Below are positions 17,513-26,451 of a stretch of 64,000 bases of DNA, one piece after another. The notes below the pieces were generated by a model that was not told where the DNA came from, did no database searches, and was given only the letters and a program-made list of their open reading frames with translations. Source of the DNA: Bacteroidota bacterium (GTDB taxonomy: Bacteria; Bacteroidota; Bacteroidia; Flavobacteriales; Weeksellaceae); the NCBI GenBank assembly GCA_023460855.1, contig JAEWOS010000003.1, positions 315,003 through 379,002 on the forward strand, read 5' to 3'. Position numbers and translations under genes: made by a program. Numbering within the stretch: position 1 is the stretch's first letter; the number at the start of each line of letters is the position of its first letter.

Positions 17513-18301
17513 TTACTCTTTTCCGGTACCGTAACCTTTAACGATACCTCGTGGTGAATTTTTGATGAATTCCAGAATCTCATCGCGCTCCGCAGTCGGC
17601 AGCATTTCTTTTTCTATATGCTGAACAGCCTGGGAAACATTGAGTTTCATCTGAAACAGATAGCGGTAAATTTTCTGGATTTCAAAAATTTTCTCATTGG
17701 AAAAACCGCGTCTTCTTAATCCTACGGAATTAATTCCCGCATAAGACATCGGCTCGCGCGCAACTTTGATGTATGACGGGATGTCTTTCCGTACAAGGGT
17801 TCCGCCGGAAATCATCACGTGTTTTCCAACCTTCCCGAACTGGTGCACCGCAGACAGTCCGCCCATAATCGTAAAGTCACCAATTTCAACGTGGCCTGCA
17901 ATTCCGCAGCCATTCACAATTATCACATTATTTCCGATGACGCAATCGTGTGCGATGTGGGATGTAGCCATAATCAGACATTCGTTCCCGATTTTGGTAT
18001 ATCCTAAAGCTTTTGTTCCGCGGTTAATGGTAACGCATTCCCGTACGGTTGTTCCGTCTCCGATGATTACCTGTGTATCTTCACCGTCAAATTTAAGATC
18101 TTGAGGAATTGCCGAAATCACCGTTCCCGGGAAAATCCGGCAGTTTTTTCCGATTCTTGCACCGTCCATGATTGTTACATTTGGACCGATCCATGTTCCG
18201 TCACCGATTTCCACATCTGCAGCAATCGTGGTAAAAGGTTCCACCACTACATTCTTGCCGATTGTTGCGCGTTTGTCTACTGCTGCAAGTTGATGAATCA
18301 T
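17513..18301 (-). CDS. lpxA: UDP-N-acetylglucosamine acyltransferase
   Basis: LpxA transfers a hydroxyacyl chain from ACP to the 3-OH of UDP-GlcNAc, the first step of lipid A synthesis. The 262-residue protein is a left-handed beta helix of hexapeptide repeats (IGKNVVVEPFTTIAADVEIG and others) with a C-terminal helical domain. The catalytic His is visible as His118 in SHIAHDC, and GGLSAVHQFGKVG is the conserved turn near the active site. The ATG at 18301 is chosen; it begins one base after the lpxC-fabZ stop region, so the two are translationally coupled. An upstream TTG-type start would add nine residues not found in the family. Confidence 0.95.
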   Translation of the reverse strand: MIHQLAAVDKRATIGKNVVVEPFTTIAADVEIGDGTWIGPNVTIMDGARIGKNCRIFPGTVISAIPQDLKFDGEDTQVIIGDGTTVRECVTINRGTKALGYTKIGNECLIMATSHIAHDCVIGNNVIIVNGCGIAGHVEIGDFTIMGGLSAVHQFGKVGKHVMISGGTLVRKDIPSYIKVAREPMSYAGINSVGLRRRGFSNEKIFEIQKIYRYLFQMKLNVSQAVQHIEKEMLPTAERDEILEFIKNSPRGIVKGYGTGKE

Positions 18302-18302
18302 G

Positions 18303-19703
18303 TTATTCGTCGGTTTTATTTTTTGCAACCTGTGCCATCAGTTCGGCTTCCACAACGATGCTGTCTCCTACATAACCGTAACCCTGCATATGTACGATAC
18401 CTCTTCTGATAGGGGTAATCAGTTCAATCTTAAAAATTATGGTATCGCCGGGAACTACTTTCTTTTTAAATTTCACCTTATCAATCTTGATAAAATAAGT
18501 GGAATAGTTTTCCGGATCGGGAACACCTGCAAGTACAAGTATTCCGCCGGTCTGCGCAAGCGCTTCAACCTGAAGAACACCCGGCATTACAGGTTCCTTT
18601 GGGAAATGCCCTACAAAAAACGGCTCATTGAACGTTACGTTTTTCAGACCAACCACATGCTTGTCCGAAAGTTCCAGAACTTTGTCAATCAGCAGAAAAG
18701 GATAACGGTGAGGCATTAGCCGCATGATTCCGTTGATATCAAAAATAGGTTCTTTATAAATATCGAAATCGGGTACATTTTTCTTTTTCTGCATTTTCCA
18801 CTGACGGTTCAGTTTTTTGGCAAACTGCGTGTTTACAAAATGTCCCGGCTTATTGGCAATAACTTTTCCTTTTATTTTCACACCGATCAGTGCAAGATCT
18901 CCAACTACATCCAGCAGTTTATGTCTCGCAGCTTCATTTGGATGATTCAGCGTGAGGTTATCCAGAATTCCGTTTGGCCTGATGGAAACTTTGTCTTTTC
19001 CGAAAGCCTTTTTCAGTTTTTCGGCGGTTTCCGGGGTCAGCTCTTTATCCACATAAACAATGGCATTCGAAATATCTCCACCTTTGATAAGTCCGGCATC
19101 GAGCAGCATTTCAAGTTCATGCAGAAAACTGAATGTTCTCGCCGAAGCGATTTCCGAATTAAATTCAGAAATATCTTTCATCGTGGCATTCTGCGTTCCC
19201 AGAACTTTGGTACCGAAATCCACCATAGCCGTCACTTCATATTTTTCAGCAGGAATAATGGTAATTTCAGAACCTGTTGCGGGATCACTGAAGCTCATCA
19301 CTTCTTTTACAACAAAATATTCTCTGGCAGCATCCTGTTCTTCAACTCCGGCTTTCTCAATTGCTTCCACGAAAAATTTAGATGAACCGTCAAGAATTGG
19401 CGGTTCGGCGCTGTTCATTTCAAGAATGGCATTGTCAACATCACATCCAACGAGTGCAGCTAGAAGGTGTTCGCAGGTATGAATGCGCACGCCCAGTTTT
19501 TCCAGAGTAGTTCCTCTTTCGGTGGTGGTTACGTGATTGACGTCTGCTTCAATATGAGGTTTTCCTTCGAGGTCGGTTCTTACAAAAACAAAACCTGTAT
19601 TTTCTTTTGCCGGTTTGATAGAAAGATTTACCTGCTTTCCCGTATGCAGGCCAATTCCGGAAAGGCTGACTTCCTCTTTCAGCGTTTTTTGTTTATCACT
19701 CAT
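18303..19703 (-). CDS. lpxC: bifunctional LpxC deacetylase / FabZ dehydratase
   Basis: This 466-residue fusion joins two activities that are separate in most Gram-negatives. The N-terminal ~300 residues are LpxC, which removes the acetyl group from UDP-3-O-acyl-GlcNAc; zinc ligands include His79 in CEHLLAALVG and the NEAARHKLLDVVGDLAL segment. The C-terminal ~150 residues are FabZ, the 3-hydroxyacyl-ACP dehydratase, with MPHRYPFLLIDK and the catalytic HFPKEPVMPGVLQVEALAQ. The fusion is known in Bacteroidota and may balance lipid A and fatty acid synthesis. The start MSDKQKTLKEE at 19703 overlaps the lpxD stop by eight bases; the 19718 ATG is an alternative. Confidence 0.93.
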   Translation of the reverse strand: MSDKQKTLKEEVSLSGIGLHTGKQVNLSIKPAKENTGFVFVRTDLEGKPHIEADVNHVTTTERGTTLEKLGVRIHTCEHLLAALVGCDVDNAILEMNSAEPPILDGSSKFFVEAIEKAGVEEQDAAREYFVVKEVMSFSDPATGSEITIIPAEKYEVTAMVDFGTKVLGTQNATMKDISEFNSEIASARTFSFLHELEMLLDAGLIKGGDISNAIVYVDKELTPETAEKLKKAFGKDKVSIRPNGILDNLTLNHPNEAARHKLLDVVGDLALIGVKIKGKVIANKPGHFVNTQFAKKLNRQWKMQKKKNVPDFDIYKEPIFDINGIMRLMPHRYPFLLIDKVLELSDKHVVGLKNVTFNEPFFVGHFPKEPVMPGVLQVEALAQTGGILVLAGVPDPENYSTYFIKIDKVKFKKKVVPGDTIIFKIELITPIRRGIVHMQGYGYVGDSIVVEAELMAQVAKNKTDE

Positions 19704-20730
19704 TTGTTGTACTTCCATTTGAGTTCTTTTCAAGATTATTCAGTCTTTTTACAATTTCGTTAAAGTTTCTGAAATGCACGTAGTTTCGGCGGTAATCTCC
19801 GGCATTTATCGCTGGTGAACCATACAGAATTTCTCCGTCTGCTGTATTAGAATTGACACCGCTCTGCGCCTGAATTTTCACCTGATTTCCGATCACGATG
19901 TGCCCAACAATTCCTGCCTGTCCGCCGATCATATTCCAGTCGCCAATTGTTGTGCTTCCGGCAATTCCGGCCTGCGCTGCAACCACATTATTTTTGCCGA
20001 TTTTCACATTGTGGGCAATCTGAATCAGGTTGTCTATTTTGGTCCCCTTTCCAACAATGGTGGAACCGATCGTGCCGCGGTCGATGCTGCAGTTTGATCC
20101 AATTTCCACATGGTCTTCAAGCACTACATTTCCCAGTTGCGGAATTTTGGTATAACCGTCTGCAGAAGGCTGAAAACCAAAACCATCGCTTCCGATAACG
20201 GAATTGGAATGTATCGTACAGTGATCGCCGATTACCGTATAATCATAAATTCTTACGCCGCTGTCTATTCTGCAGTCTTTACCGATTTTTACGTTTTTTC
20301 CAATGTATACCTGCGGATGAATCTGTGTACCGTCGCCAATTCTGGCATTTTCTGATATATAGGTGAATGCACCAACATAAATATTTTCACCGAGTTCAAC
20401 AGTTTCATGAATGCTTGAACCCTGCTCTACACCGCTTTTCTTGCCGCGCATCTGTTCATGCAGATTCATCAGCACCTGAAAAGAGAGGTATGCATCCTTT
20501 ACAGCAATTATGGTCGGATTGTATTTTTTATCTTCCAGAAGATTTTCGGAAACCACAAGAACTGAGCACTCCGTAGAATCGAGATACTGCGCAAATCTGG
20601 ACTGTGCTACAAAGGAAAGATGCCCTGCTTCTCCGCGTTCTATAGGTGATACACCGCTAATCTGTGCGTTTTCGTCCCCAATGATTTTTCCATCGATAAA
20701 ACCTGCAATCTGCGATGCTGTAAATTCCAT
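19696..20730 (-). CDS. lpxD: UDP-3-O-acylglucosamine N-acyltransferase
   Basis: LpxD adds the second acyl chain to UDP-3-O-acyl-glucosamine in lipid A synthesis. The 344-residue protein has an N-terminal alpha/beta domain (residues 1-100), a hexapeptide beta helix, and a C-terminal helix. The catalytic His240 sits in LIQIAHNVKIG, equivalent to His239 of E. coli LpxD. The ATG at 20730 (MEFTASQIAGF) is chosen over an upstream TTG three codons earlier. The stop overlaps the lpxC-fabZ start by eight bases, so the genes are coupled. It begins the lipid A block, 90 bases downstream of the HD hydrolase gene. Confidence 0.94.
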   Translation of the reverse strand: MEFTASQIAGFIDGKIIGDENAQISGVSPIERGEAGHLSFVAQSRFAQYLDSTECSVLVVSENLLEDKKYNPTIIAVKDAYLSFQVLMNLHEQMRGKKSGVEQGSSIHETVELGENIYVGAFTYISENARIGDGTQIHPQVYIGKNVKIGKDCRIDSGVRIYDYTVIGDHCTIHSNSVIGSDGFGFQPSADGYTKIPQLGNVVLEDHVEIGSNCSIDRGTIGSTIVGKGTKIDNLIQIAHNVKIGKNNVVAAQAGIAGSTTIGDWNMIGGQAGIVGHIVIGNQVKIQAQSGVNSNTADGEILYGSPAINAGDYRRNYVHFRNFNEIVKRLNNLEKNSNGSTTNE

Positions 20731-20820
20731 ATCCTGCAAAGATAAAAATTATTGAAATATATCTGTTTTTTTTGCTGTTCTGCTTAATCTTTTACGGTGG
20801 TTTCCGGTAAAGCAAACCGG

Positions 20821-22035
20821 TCAGTGAATTTCGCGCGGATATGACAGTATAAACTTGGTGTTTTTTTCTAAAATCGAGGAAGTGAGAATCTGATTAGGCG
20901 AGTGTTCCAAAGGAATTACCTCTCCGTTTTTTCTCAAAAGCCTGATGTTCCCGGAATCACTTGTATAAGGAAACAGGGACCTTTTAATGTGATGTACCAG
21001 ATGCGAACCTTCATCTGTGTTGAAAAGACGGTCAGCCTGCTCCGTTTTTACGCGGATCAGTTCTTCCGAAAACGGATCCGAAGAAATAACAGTTTTCGGA
21101 AATCTGCGCTTTACAATACATGTGCACAGATAAGCGAGCACGGTATCATCAGATTTTGTCCAGAATTTCATCGCCTGAAGCACATCATTGTCATCCAGTT
21201 CGGTAAAACGCTGTATATCTTCTTCCGAAGCTTCCTTGAATGTCTGATTTTCCAAAAAATACTGCAGGTTTGGCGATGCCGGCAATTTATTTTCTTTTGA
21301 ATAGAGAAATTTTGCACGTTCAAGAACTTTTACAAGCAGGTGTTCAGCAATAGCGGAGGTTTTATGAAAATAAACCTGCCAGTACATAAACATTCGCGCT
21401 GTAAGAAAATTTTCGATGGAATATATTCCCTTGTCATCGATAACAAGTTCACCTTCAGCAACATTCATCATGGAAATAATGCGCTGCGTGTTTACATTCC
21501 CTTCCGAAACGCCTGTGTAAAAGCTGTCGCGCTTCAGATAATCCAGCCGGTCCACATCGAGTTGTGATGAAATCAGCTGATTGAAAAATTTTCTCGGATA
21601 TTCTCCTTTAAACATCTGTATCGCCATGGTAAGCTGCCCGCCAAATTCCTCATTCAGTTTATGCATGAGCAAAAGCGAGAGTTTTTCGTGATGCCAGTTG
21701 TCCATCAGCATATTTTCCAGGGCGTGCGAAAACGGACCGTGGCCAACATCGTGCAGCAGAATTGCGAGCATGGCCGATTTCTCCTCTTCTTCCGAAATAG
21801 CCACAGATTTAAGTTTCAGGGTTTCCAGCGCCGTAAACATCAGATGCATGGCTCCAAGAGCATGATGAAACCGGGTATGTGTTGCTCCGGGAAAAATGAG
21901 ACTCAGAAGTCCGGTCTGCGAGATTCTCCTCAACCGCTGAAAATAGGGGTGTTCAATAACATCAAACAGAATTTCGTATGGAATTTTTATAAATCCGTGA
22001 ACAGGATCATTGATGATTTTAAGCTTGTTCTGCAT
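20821..22035 (-). CDS. HD superfamily phosphohydrolase
   Basis: The 404-residue protein has the HD metal site near the start: RFHHALGAMHLM (about residue 56) and LLHDVGHGPFSHALE (about 92), then QLDVDRLDYLKRDSFYTG (about 158). This is the COG1078 type of HD hydrolase, related to dNTP triphosphohydrolases and SAMHD1-like proteins. Substrate cannot be predicted; dGTP or another phosphate ester are both possible. It lies on the same strand just upstream of lpxD, with 90 bases between, so it may or may not be cotranscribed with the lipid A genes. Its usual length and fold match the family. Confidence 0.88.
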   Translation of the reverse strand: MQNKLKIINDPVHGFIKIPYEILFDVIEHPYFQRLRRISQTGLLSLIFPGATHTRFHHALGAMHLMFTALETLKLKSVAISEEEEKSAMLAILLHDVGHGPFSHALENMLMDNWHHEKLSLLLMHKLNEEFGGQLTMAIQMFKGEYPRKFFNQLISSQLDVDRLDYLKRDSFYTGVSEGNVNTQRIISMMNVAEGELVIDDKGIYSIENFLTARMFMYWQVYFHKTSAIAEHLLVKVLERAKFLYSKENKLPASPNLQYFLENQTFKEASEEDIQRFTELDDNDVLQAMKFWTKSDDTVLAYLCTCIVKRRFPKTVISSDPFSEELIRVKTEQADRLFNTDEGSHLVHHIKRSLFPYTSDSGNIRLLRKNGEVIPLEHSPNQILTSSILEKNTKFILSYPREIH

Positions 22036-22188
22036 TGGGCTTTCATACCGGTTAACTGCTGCAATTTACTTTATTCTGCAAACAATCCGGCTAAAAGAAT
22101 GAAGCTCCGAATGTGTTCCGTTGATTGTTTAACATAGATTTAACGGTTTCCGAAATAGTTTTAGATTAATTTTAAGACCTTTTGGTCG

Positions 22189-22196
22189 TATTTTTG
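22189..22196 (+). promoter_or_regulatory. -7 element of the porX promoter
   Basis: TATTTTTG matches TAnnTTTG exactly. It lies 108 bases before the porX ATG, predicting an unusually long leader of about 100 bases. No TTG sits at the usual upstream distance, so only the -7 half is supported. Confidence 0.4.
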
Positions 22197-22241
22197 AACC
22201 TCATAATTAGAGGAAATATCAACCGAGAAAATAATTTCCTA

Positions 22242-22280
22242 TCTGTCAACTGACAATCCGGCCGGAACATGTTTTCCGGC
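22242..22280 (+). other. two small inverted repeats in the porX leader
   Basis: Within the predicted porX 5' leader there is a five-base palindrome (TGTCA-AC-TGACA) followed by a stronger hairpin, GCCGGAA / TTTTCCGGC around CATG. They lie just before an A/T-rich stretch and the start codon. Such a structure could affect translation or act as a binding site; no known riboswitch is recognised. Confidence 0.35.
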
Positions 22281-22304
22281 AATTTATTAATTCTAAAACA
22301 ATTT

Positions 22305-23846
22305 ATGTCAAAAATACTCTGGATAGATGACGAAGTCGATTTATTAAAACCGCATATCGTTTTTCTTGAAAACAAGGGTTACAGCGTTACCCCGGTAAAC
22401 AATGTGAATGAAGCACTGGAGATGATCGATGCCGAAAAATTTGCGCTGACCTTCCTCGATGAAAATATGCCGGGAATTTCCGGCCTGGAAGCAATCCCGA
22501 TGATCAAGGAAAAGGACAGTTCGGTGAAAATCGTCATGGTTACCAAGAGCGAAGAGGAACACATCATGGAAGAAGCAATTGGTTCGCAGATCTCCGATTA
22601 CATCCTGAAACCCGTAAATCCGAACCAGATTCTCCTTTCATTGAAGAAAAACCTGCAGGAAGACAGCCTGGTTGAACAAAAAACCATTCAGAGTTACCAG
22701 CAGGAATTCCGAAATCTCTCGATGGAACTTTCTTATCTGAGGACATTCGATGAATGGGCAGACTATTACAAGAAAATCCTGAACTGGGAGATCAAATTTG
22801 ACCGAGTGTTCGACAGCGAGTTTGCAGATCTATTGCAAAGCCAGAAAGAAGAAGCGAATATTCAGTTTGCGAAATTTATTGAAAACAACTACGAAGACTG
22901 GCTCAACAGTCCGGAAAAACCGGTGATGAGTCACACGCTTTTCAAGGAAAAAGTAAAACCTCAGCTCGAAAAAGATAAGGTATTGCTGCTGATGGTGGAC
23001 AATCTGCGTTACGATCAGTGGAAAGTTATTGAGCCTTTGTTTGCAAAATATTACAATAAAACGTCTGAAGATTATTATTACAGTATTTTACCAACTGCCA
23101 CACAATATGCGAGAAATTCCTTTTTTGCGGGACTTCTGCCGAGTGAAATTGAGAAAAGGTTCCCGGATAAATGGTTCAACGACAACGAGGAAGGTAACAA
23201 AAACGAACATGAGCGTGAATTTCTAGAAGACCAGATGAAGCGCATCGGGCTTTCATCAAAATCGATGAAATACCTGAAAATCCTGAATGCCGATTTTGAA
23301 AGAAAAATTCTCGACGATTTCAATCAGCATAAAAACAACGATTTACTGGTAATTGTTTATAATTTCATCGACATTCTGAGCCATGCGAAAACCGACAACC
23401 ACATTATCGATCAGCTGATTCGTGACGATAAAACGTTCCGTTCCCTAACCTATAACTGGTTTGAAAATTCCTCGCTGATCAAAATTATTAAACTGGCTGC
23501 AGAAAACGGGTTCAAACTGGCGATCACCACAGATCACGGAACTATTTACGTGAAAAAACCGAGCAAAGTTGTCGGCGACCGCGAAACTTCCACGAATATC
23601 CGCTATAAAACCGGTAAAAGCCTTACCTACGAAGCGAATGATGTTTGGGCGGTATCAAATCCGGAAAAACTGTTCCTGCCAAAAGGAAACCTGAGTTCGA
23701 AGTATATTTTTGCGAAGAACAATATTTTCCTCGCGTATCCGAAGAACTACAACCATTACGTTAATTATTATAAAGAAACCTATCAGCACGGTGGTATTTC
23801 TCTCGAAGAATGCATTGTGCCGATCAGTATTATGGAGCCCAAATAA
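22305..23846 (+). CDS. porX: T9SS response regulator PorX with PglZ domain
   Basis: This 513-residue protein has a receiver domain with the phospho-acceptor Asp52 (TFLDENMPG) and acidic pair Asp8/Asp9, and the switch Lys in ILKPVNPNQIL (about residue 104). The C-terminal ~300 residues form a PglZ domain of the alkaline-phosphatase superfamily, with metal-binding segments such as LLLMVDNLRYDQW and ITTDHGT. PorX works with the kinase PorY to control T9SS gene expression in Porphyromonas, and the PglZ domain has been reported to be a zinc phosphodiesterase acting on oligonucleotides. The start MSKILWIDDE at 22305 is right for a receiver domain; 12 upstream codons from an earlier ATG are non-native. 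No PorY is nearby. Confidence 0.93.
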   Translation: MSKILWIDDEVDLLKPHIVFLENKGYSVTPVNNVNEALEMIDAEKFALTFLDENMPGISGLEAIPMIKEKDSSVKIVMVTKSEEEHIMEEAIGSQISDYILKPVNPNQILLSLKKNLQEDSLVEQKTIQSYQQEFRNLSMELSYLRTFDEWADYYKKILNWEIKFDRVFDSEFADLLQSQKEEANIQFAKFIENNYEDWLNSPEKPVMSHTLFKEKVKPQLEKDKVLLLMVDNLRYDQWKVIEPLFAKYYNKTSEDYYYSILPTATQYARNSFFAGLLPSEIEKRFPDKWFNDNEEGNKNEHEREFLEDQMKRIGLSSKSMKYLKILNADFERKILDDFNQHKNNDLLVIVYNFIDILSHAKTDNHIIDQLIRDDKTFRSLTYNWFENSSLIKIIKLAAENGFKLAITTDHGTIYVKKPSKVVGDRETSTNIRYKTGKSLTYEANDVWAVSNPEKLFLPKGNLSSKYIFAKNNIFLAYPKNYNHYVNYYKETYQHGGISLEECIVPISIMEPK

Positions 23847-23886
23847 AATTTTTTTTTCATAGTTTATTTGATTTTTTTGGGTTCTG

Positions 23887-23928
23887 GGCGGAAAAGATTT
23901 TTTAATTCTTTTCCGCCTTTTTTATTTT
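23887..23928 (+). terminator. intrinsic terminator after porX
   Basis: The stem GGCGGAAAAGA / TCTTTTCCGCC with an A/T loop is followed by six T residues. It lies 40 bases after the porX stop. Confidence 0.8.
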
Positions 23929-23980
23929 GATCTCCTGCAAAATGTAATTGCTATTTTTGCCTGACGTTTTACTGAACCTG

Positions 23981-24745
23981 ATGACGACGATAAATTTACA
24001 GCCAGGAAAAAAAATCTACTTCGCCTCCGATCAGCATTTCGGCGCGCCGGATGCAGCTTCGAGCAAAATTCGCGAAGAAAAGTTTATCCGGTGGCTTGAA
24101 ATGGTGAAGAAAGACGGTCAGGTTCTTTTCCTGCTCGGTGATTTATTCGATTTCTGGCACGAATGGAAATACGTGATTCCGAAAGGTTATATCCGCGTGC
24201 TTGGAAAAATTGCAGAACTGAAGGATTCCGGAATTGACATTCATTTTTTTGTAGGAAACCACGATTTATGGATGAAAGATTATTTCACCGAAGAACTTGG
24301 GATTCCGGTTTATTATACGGCGCAGCATTATGAAATTTCCGGGAAGAAATTCCTGCTCGCACACGGCGACGGTCTTGGTCCGGGCGATCACGGTTATAAA
24401 CGTATGAAAAAACTGTTTACCAATCCTGTTGCGCAATGGGCATTCCGCTGGCTGCATCCGGATCTGGCGATGAAAGTTGCGATTTATATGTCGCAGAAAA
24501 ACAAGATGATTTCCGGCGAAGAAGACAAAGAATTTCTCGGTGAAGACAAGGAATTTCTGATTCAGTATTCCAAAGAGAAATTAAAAGCAGAACATTTCGA
24601 TTATTTCATTTACGGACACCGCCATTTGCCAATGATTTTCCCGCTGGAAAACGGCGCAAAACATGTGAATCTTGGCGACTGGATCCATTATTACACCTAT
24701 GGCATTTTTGACAGTGAATTCGAACTGAAAACTTTCGAGGAATAA
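23981..24745 (+). CDS. lpxH: UDP-2,3-diacylglucosamine diphosphatase
   Basis: The 254-residue calcineurin-type phosphoesterase cleaves UDP-2,3-diacylglucosamine to lipid X, the step after LpxD in lipid A synthesis. Metal-binding motifs are all visible: YFASDQHFG, LLGDLFDFWHEW, FVGNHDLWM, LAHGDGLGPGD and YGHRHLPM. The start at 23981 (MTTINLQPGKK) is preferred; an earlier in-frame start adds eleven hydrophobic residues. It is apart from the main lpx block by about 3 kb and followed after 8 bases by a LuxE-like gene on the same strand, so the pair is probably cotranscribed. Confidence 0.9.
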   Translation: MTTINLQPGKKIYFASDQHFGAPDAASSKIREEKFIRWLEMVKKDGQVLFLLGDLFDFWHEWKYVIPKGYIRVLGKIAELKDSGIDIHFFVGNHDLWMKDYFTEELGIPVYYTAQHYEISGKKFLLAHGDGLGPGDHGYKRMKKLFTNPVAQWAFRWLHPDLAMKVAIYMSQKNKMISGEEDKEFLGEDKEFLIQYSKEKLKAEHFDYFIYGHRHLPMIFPLENGAKHVNLGDWIHYYTYGIFDSEFELKTFEE

Positions 24746-24753
24746 GTAAAATT

Positions 24754-25767
24754 TTGAACGCAGCTATTTTTCATATTAAGTCGGAAGCAGACTTTCAGTC
24801 AGCCTGCCTTGAAACGTTCCGTTATCAGGCTGAACATGTTGATGTTTACAGGAAATTCACCGGGTTTTTGGGGATAAAGCCCGATGCGGTGGATTCCTTC
24901 GAAAAAATTCCGTTTCTGCCCATTGAAATGTTTAAAAATCACAGGGTTCTGGACAGAAATTCCGAAGCGGAAAATTATTTTCAAAGCTCGGGAACTACAG
25001 ATATGACGGTGCGTTCCAGACATTATATCGCAGATTTTAATCTGTACGAACAGAGCATTCTGGAAAGTTTTTCGCAGTTTATCGGGAATCCCAAAGATTA
25101 TATTTTTCTCGGTTTGCTGCCCAATTATTCCGAAAATCAACATTCATCGTTAATTTATATGGTAGATTTTCTGATGAACAAGTCTGGAAAAACACAGAAC
25201 GGATATTTTCTGTACAATCATGCGGAGCTTTTTGAACTGCTGGAAAAACTCACCGATAAGAAAGTAATCCTGTTCGGTGTTTCTTTCGCGCTGCTGGATT
25301 TTCTGGAGTTTATTTCTGCATCCGGAAGGAAAATTCCGGCACTACCAAATTTAACCGTCATTGAAACCGGCGGAATGAAAGGCAGAAAAGAAGAAATGAC
25401 GAAAGATGAATTGCTTGCCATTTTACATTACGGTTTTGGAACGCGGCGAATTTTTTCGGAATATTCCATGACGGAACTGCTTTCACAGGCATATTCGCTC
25501 GAGGACCAGGTTTATCAGACGCCGAACTGGATGAAAATTCTGATCCGAAACCCCGAAGATCCCTTTTCCTACACAGCACACGGAAGAACCGGTGCAATTA
25601 ATATCATCGATCTGGCAAACCGTCATTCCTGCAGTTTTATTGCAACGCAGGATTTGGGAAAAATCGTAAACAACAAATTTAAGAACGAGCTTCTGCATCC
25701 GGGTTTTCAGGTTTTGGGAAGAATCGACCATTCCGATATCAGAGGCTGCAGCCTGTTGGTTTCGTAA
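24754..25767 (+). CDS. LuxE/PaaK-family acyl-protein synthetase-like protein
   Basis: The 337-residue protein resembles LuxE, the ATP-dependent acyl-protein synthetase of fatty-acid reductase complexes, within the ANL adenylating superfamily. The signature FQSSGTTDMTVRSRHYI (about residue 75) is the phosphate-binding loop; FLGLLPNYSENQHSSL and VIETGGMKGRKEEMT with EYSMTELLSQAY follow. No reductase (LuxC-like) is nearby, so the acyl acceptor is unknown. The start is a TTG at 24754; no ATG occurs until residue 59, well inside the conserved region. It lies 8 bases after lpxH, suggesting a role in acyl-lipid or envelope metabolism. Confidence 0.75.
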   Translation: MNAAIFHIKSEADFQSACLETFRYQAEHVDVYRKFTGFLGIKPDAVDSFEKIPFLPIEMFKNHRVLDRNSEAENYFQSSGTTDMTVRSRHYIADFNLYEQSILESFSQFIGNPKDYIFLGLLPNYSENQHSSLIYMVDFLMNKSGKTQNGYFLYNHAELFELLEKLTDKKVILFGVSFALLDFLEFISASGRKIPALPNLTVIETGGMKGRKEEMTKDELLAILHYGFGTRRIFSEYSMTELLSQAYSLEDQVYQTPNWMKILIRNPEDPFSYTAHGRTGAINIIDLANRHSCSFIATQDLGKIVNNKFKNELLHPGFQVLGRIDHSDIRGCSLLVS

Positions 25768-25864
25768 TGATTAACTGATCATTTCGCAACAATTTATAGC
25801 TGTTTTTCCTTGATGATCAGCCGGAAATTCGGTAAAATTGTCCCGGAAAAAAGTTTCAGGAAGA

Positions 25865-26407
25865 ATGCTGAAAATTGAAGAACTTGTTTTTAACTACCTC
25901 CATACTTTTCACGATTTCAGTGAAGAGCTTCTCCTCACGAATTATTTTCATGCAGACTGGGAAGCCGATTTACTGATTGTAGACCGCGAAGGTTTCAGCC
26001 ATGAGATAGAAATCAAACTCTCAAAATCAGATTTTAAGAATGATTTCAAAAAGTCGTTTGTCAACCCAATAACAGGAGAAAAATTTCTGAAACACGATAA
26101 AATCTGCTGCGGCGATTACGTCTGCAATGCATTCAGTTTTCTTTTACCGATGGGAATGATTAAACATGATGAAATCCCCGATCACTGCGGAATTATTGAG
26201 TTTTACCATGATGCAGATAACTGGGAAACGCATTTCTACAATATCCGTGAGCCGAAGAGAATTCATGAAGATTCCTACTGGAAACTTGTCGATAAAGACC
26301 AGTTTATGCTAAAACTCGCGCAAAATCTCGTCCACAAGAAATTTGAACTGAAAGGTCGAACCGAGGAACTGATTTTCAAATCGGAACTGCTGATCAGAAA
26401 AAAATAA
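25865..26407 (+). CDS. MmcB-like (PD-(D/E)XK-type) protein
   Basis: The 180-residue protein has a nuclease-like core: WEADLLIVDREGF, then HEIEIKLSKSDFKNDFKK, matching the pattern D-(9-15)-ExK of PD-(D/E)XK enzymes and resembling MmcB, a DNA repair protein of alphaproteobacteria. Catalytic residues would be Asp near 41, Glu near 56 and Lys near 58. Function is uncertain; binding to damaged DNA or a structural role are both possible. The ATG at 25865 is used rather than an upstream TTG nine codons earlier. A bidirectional terminator follows, shared with the convergent M23 gene. Confidence 0.5.
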   Translation: MLKIEELVFNYLHTFHDFSEELLLTNYFHADWEADLLIVDREGFSHEIEIKLSKSDFKNDFKKSFVNPITGEKFLKHDKICCGDYVCNAFSFLLPMGMIKHDEIPDHCGIIEFYHDADNWETHFYNIREPKRIHEDSYWKLVDKDQFMLKLAQNLVHKKFELKGRTEELIFKSELLIRKK

Positions 26408-26437
26408 AAGTCCCGCATTTGCAGGACTTTCGTTTTT
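26406..26437 (+). terminator. bidirectional intrinsic terminator
   Basis: AAAGTCC-C-GC / GC-A-GGACTTT forms a stem with an ATTT loop, with T runs on both sides. It sits between the convergent MmcB-like and M23 genes and probably serves both. Confidence 0.75.
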
Positions 26438-26451
26438 AGGTTTGCTTTTTT

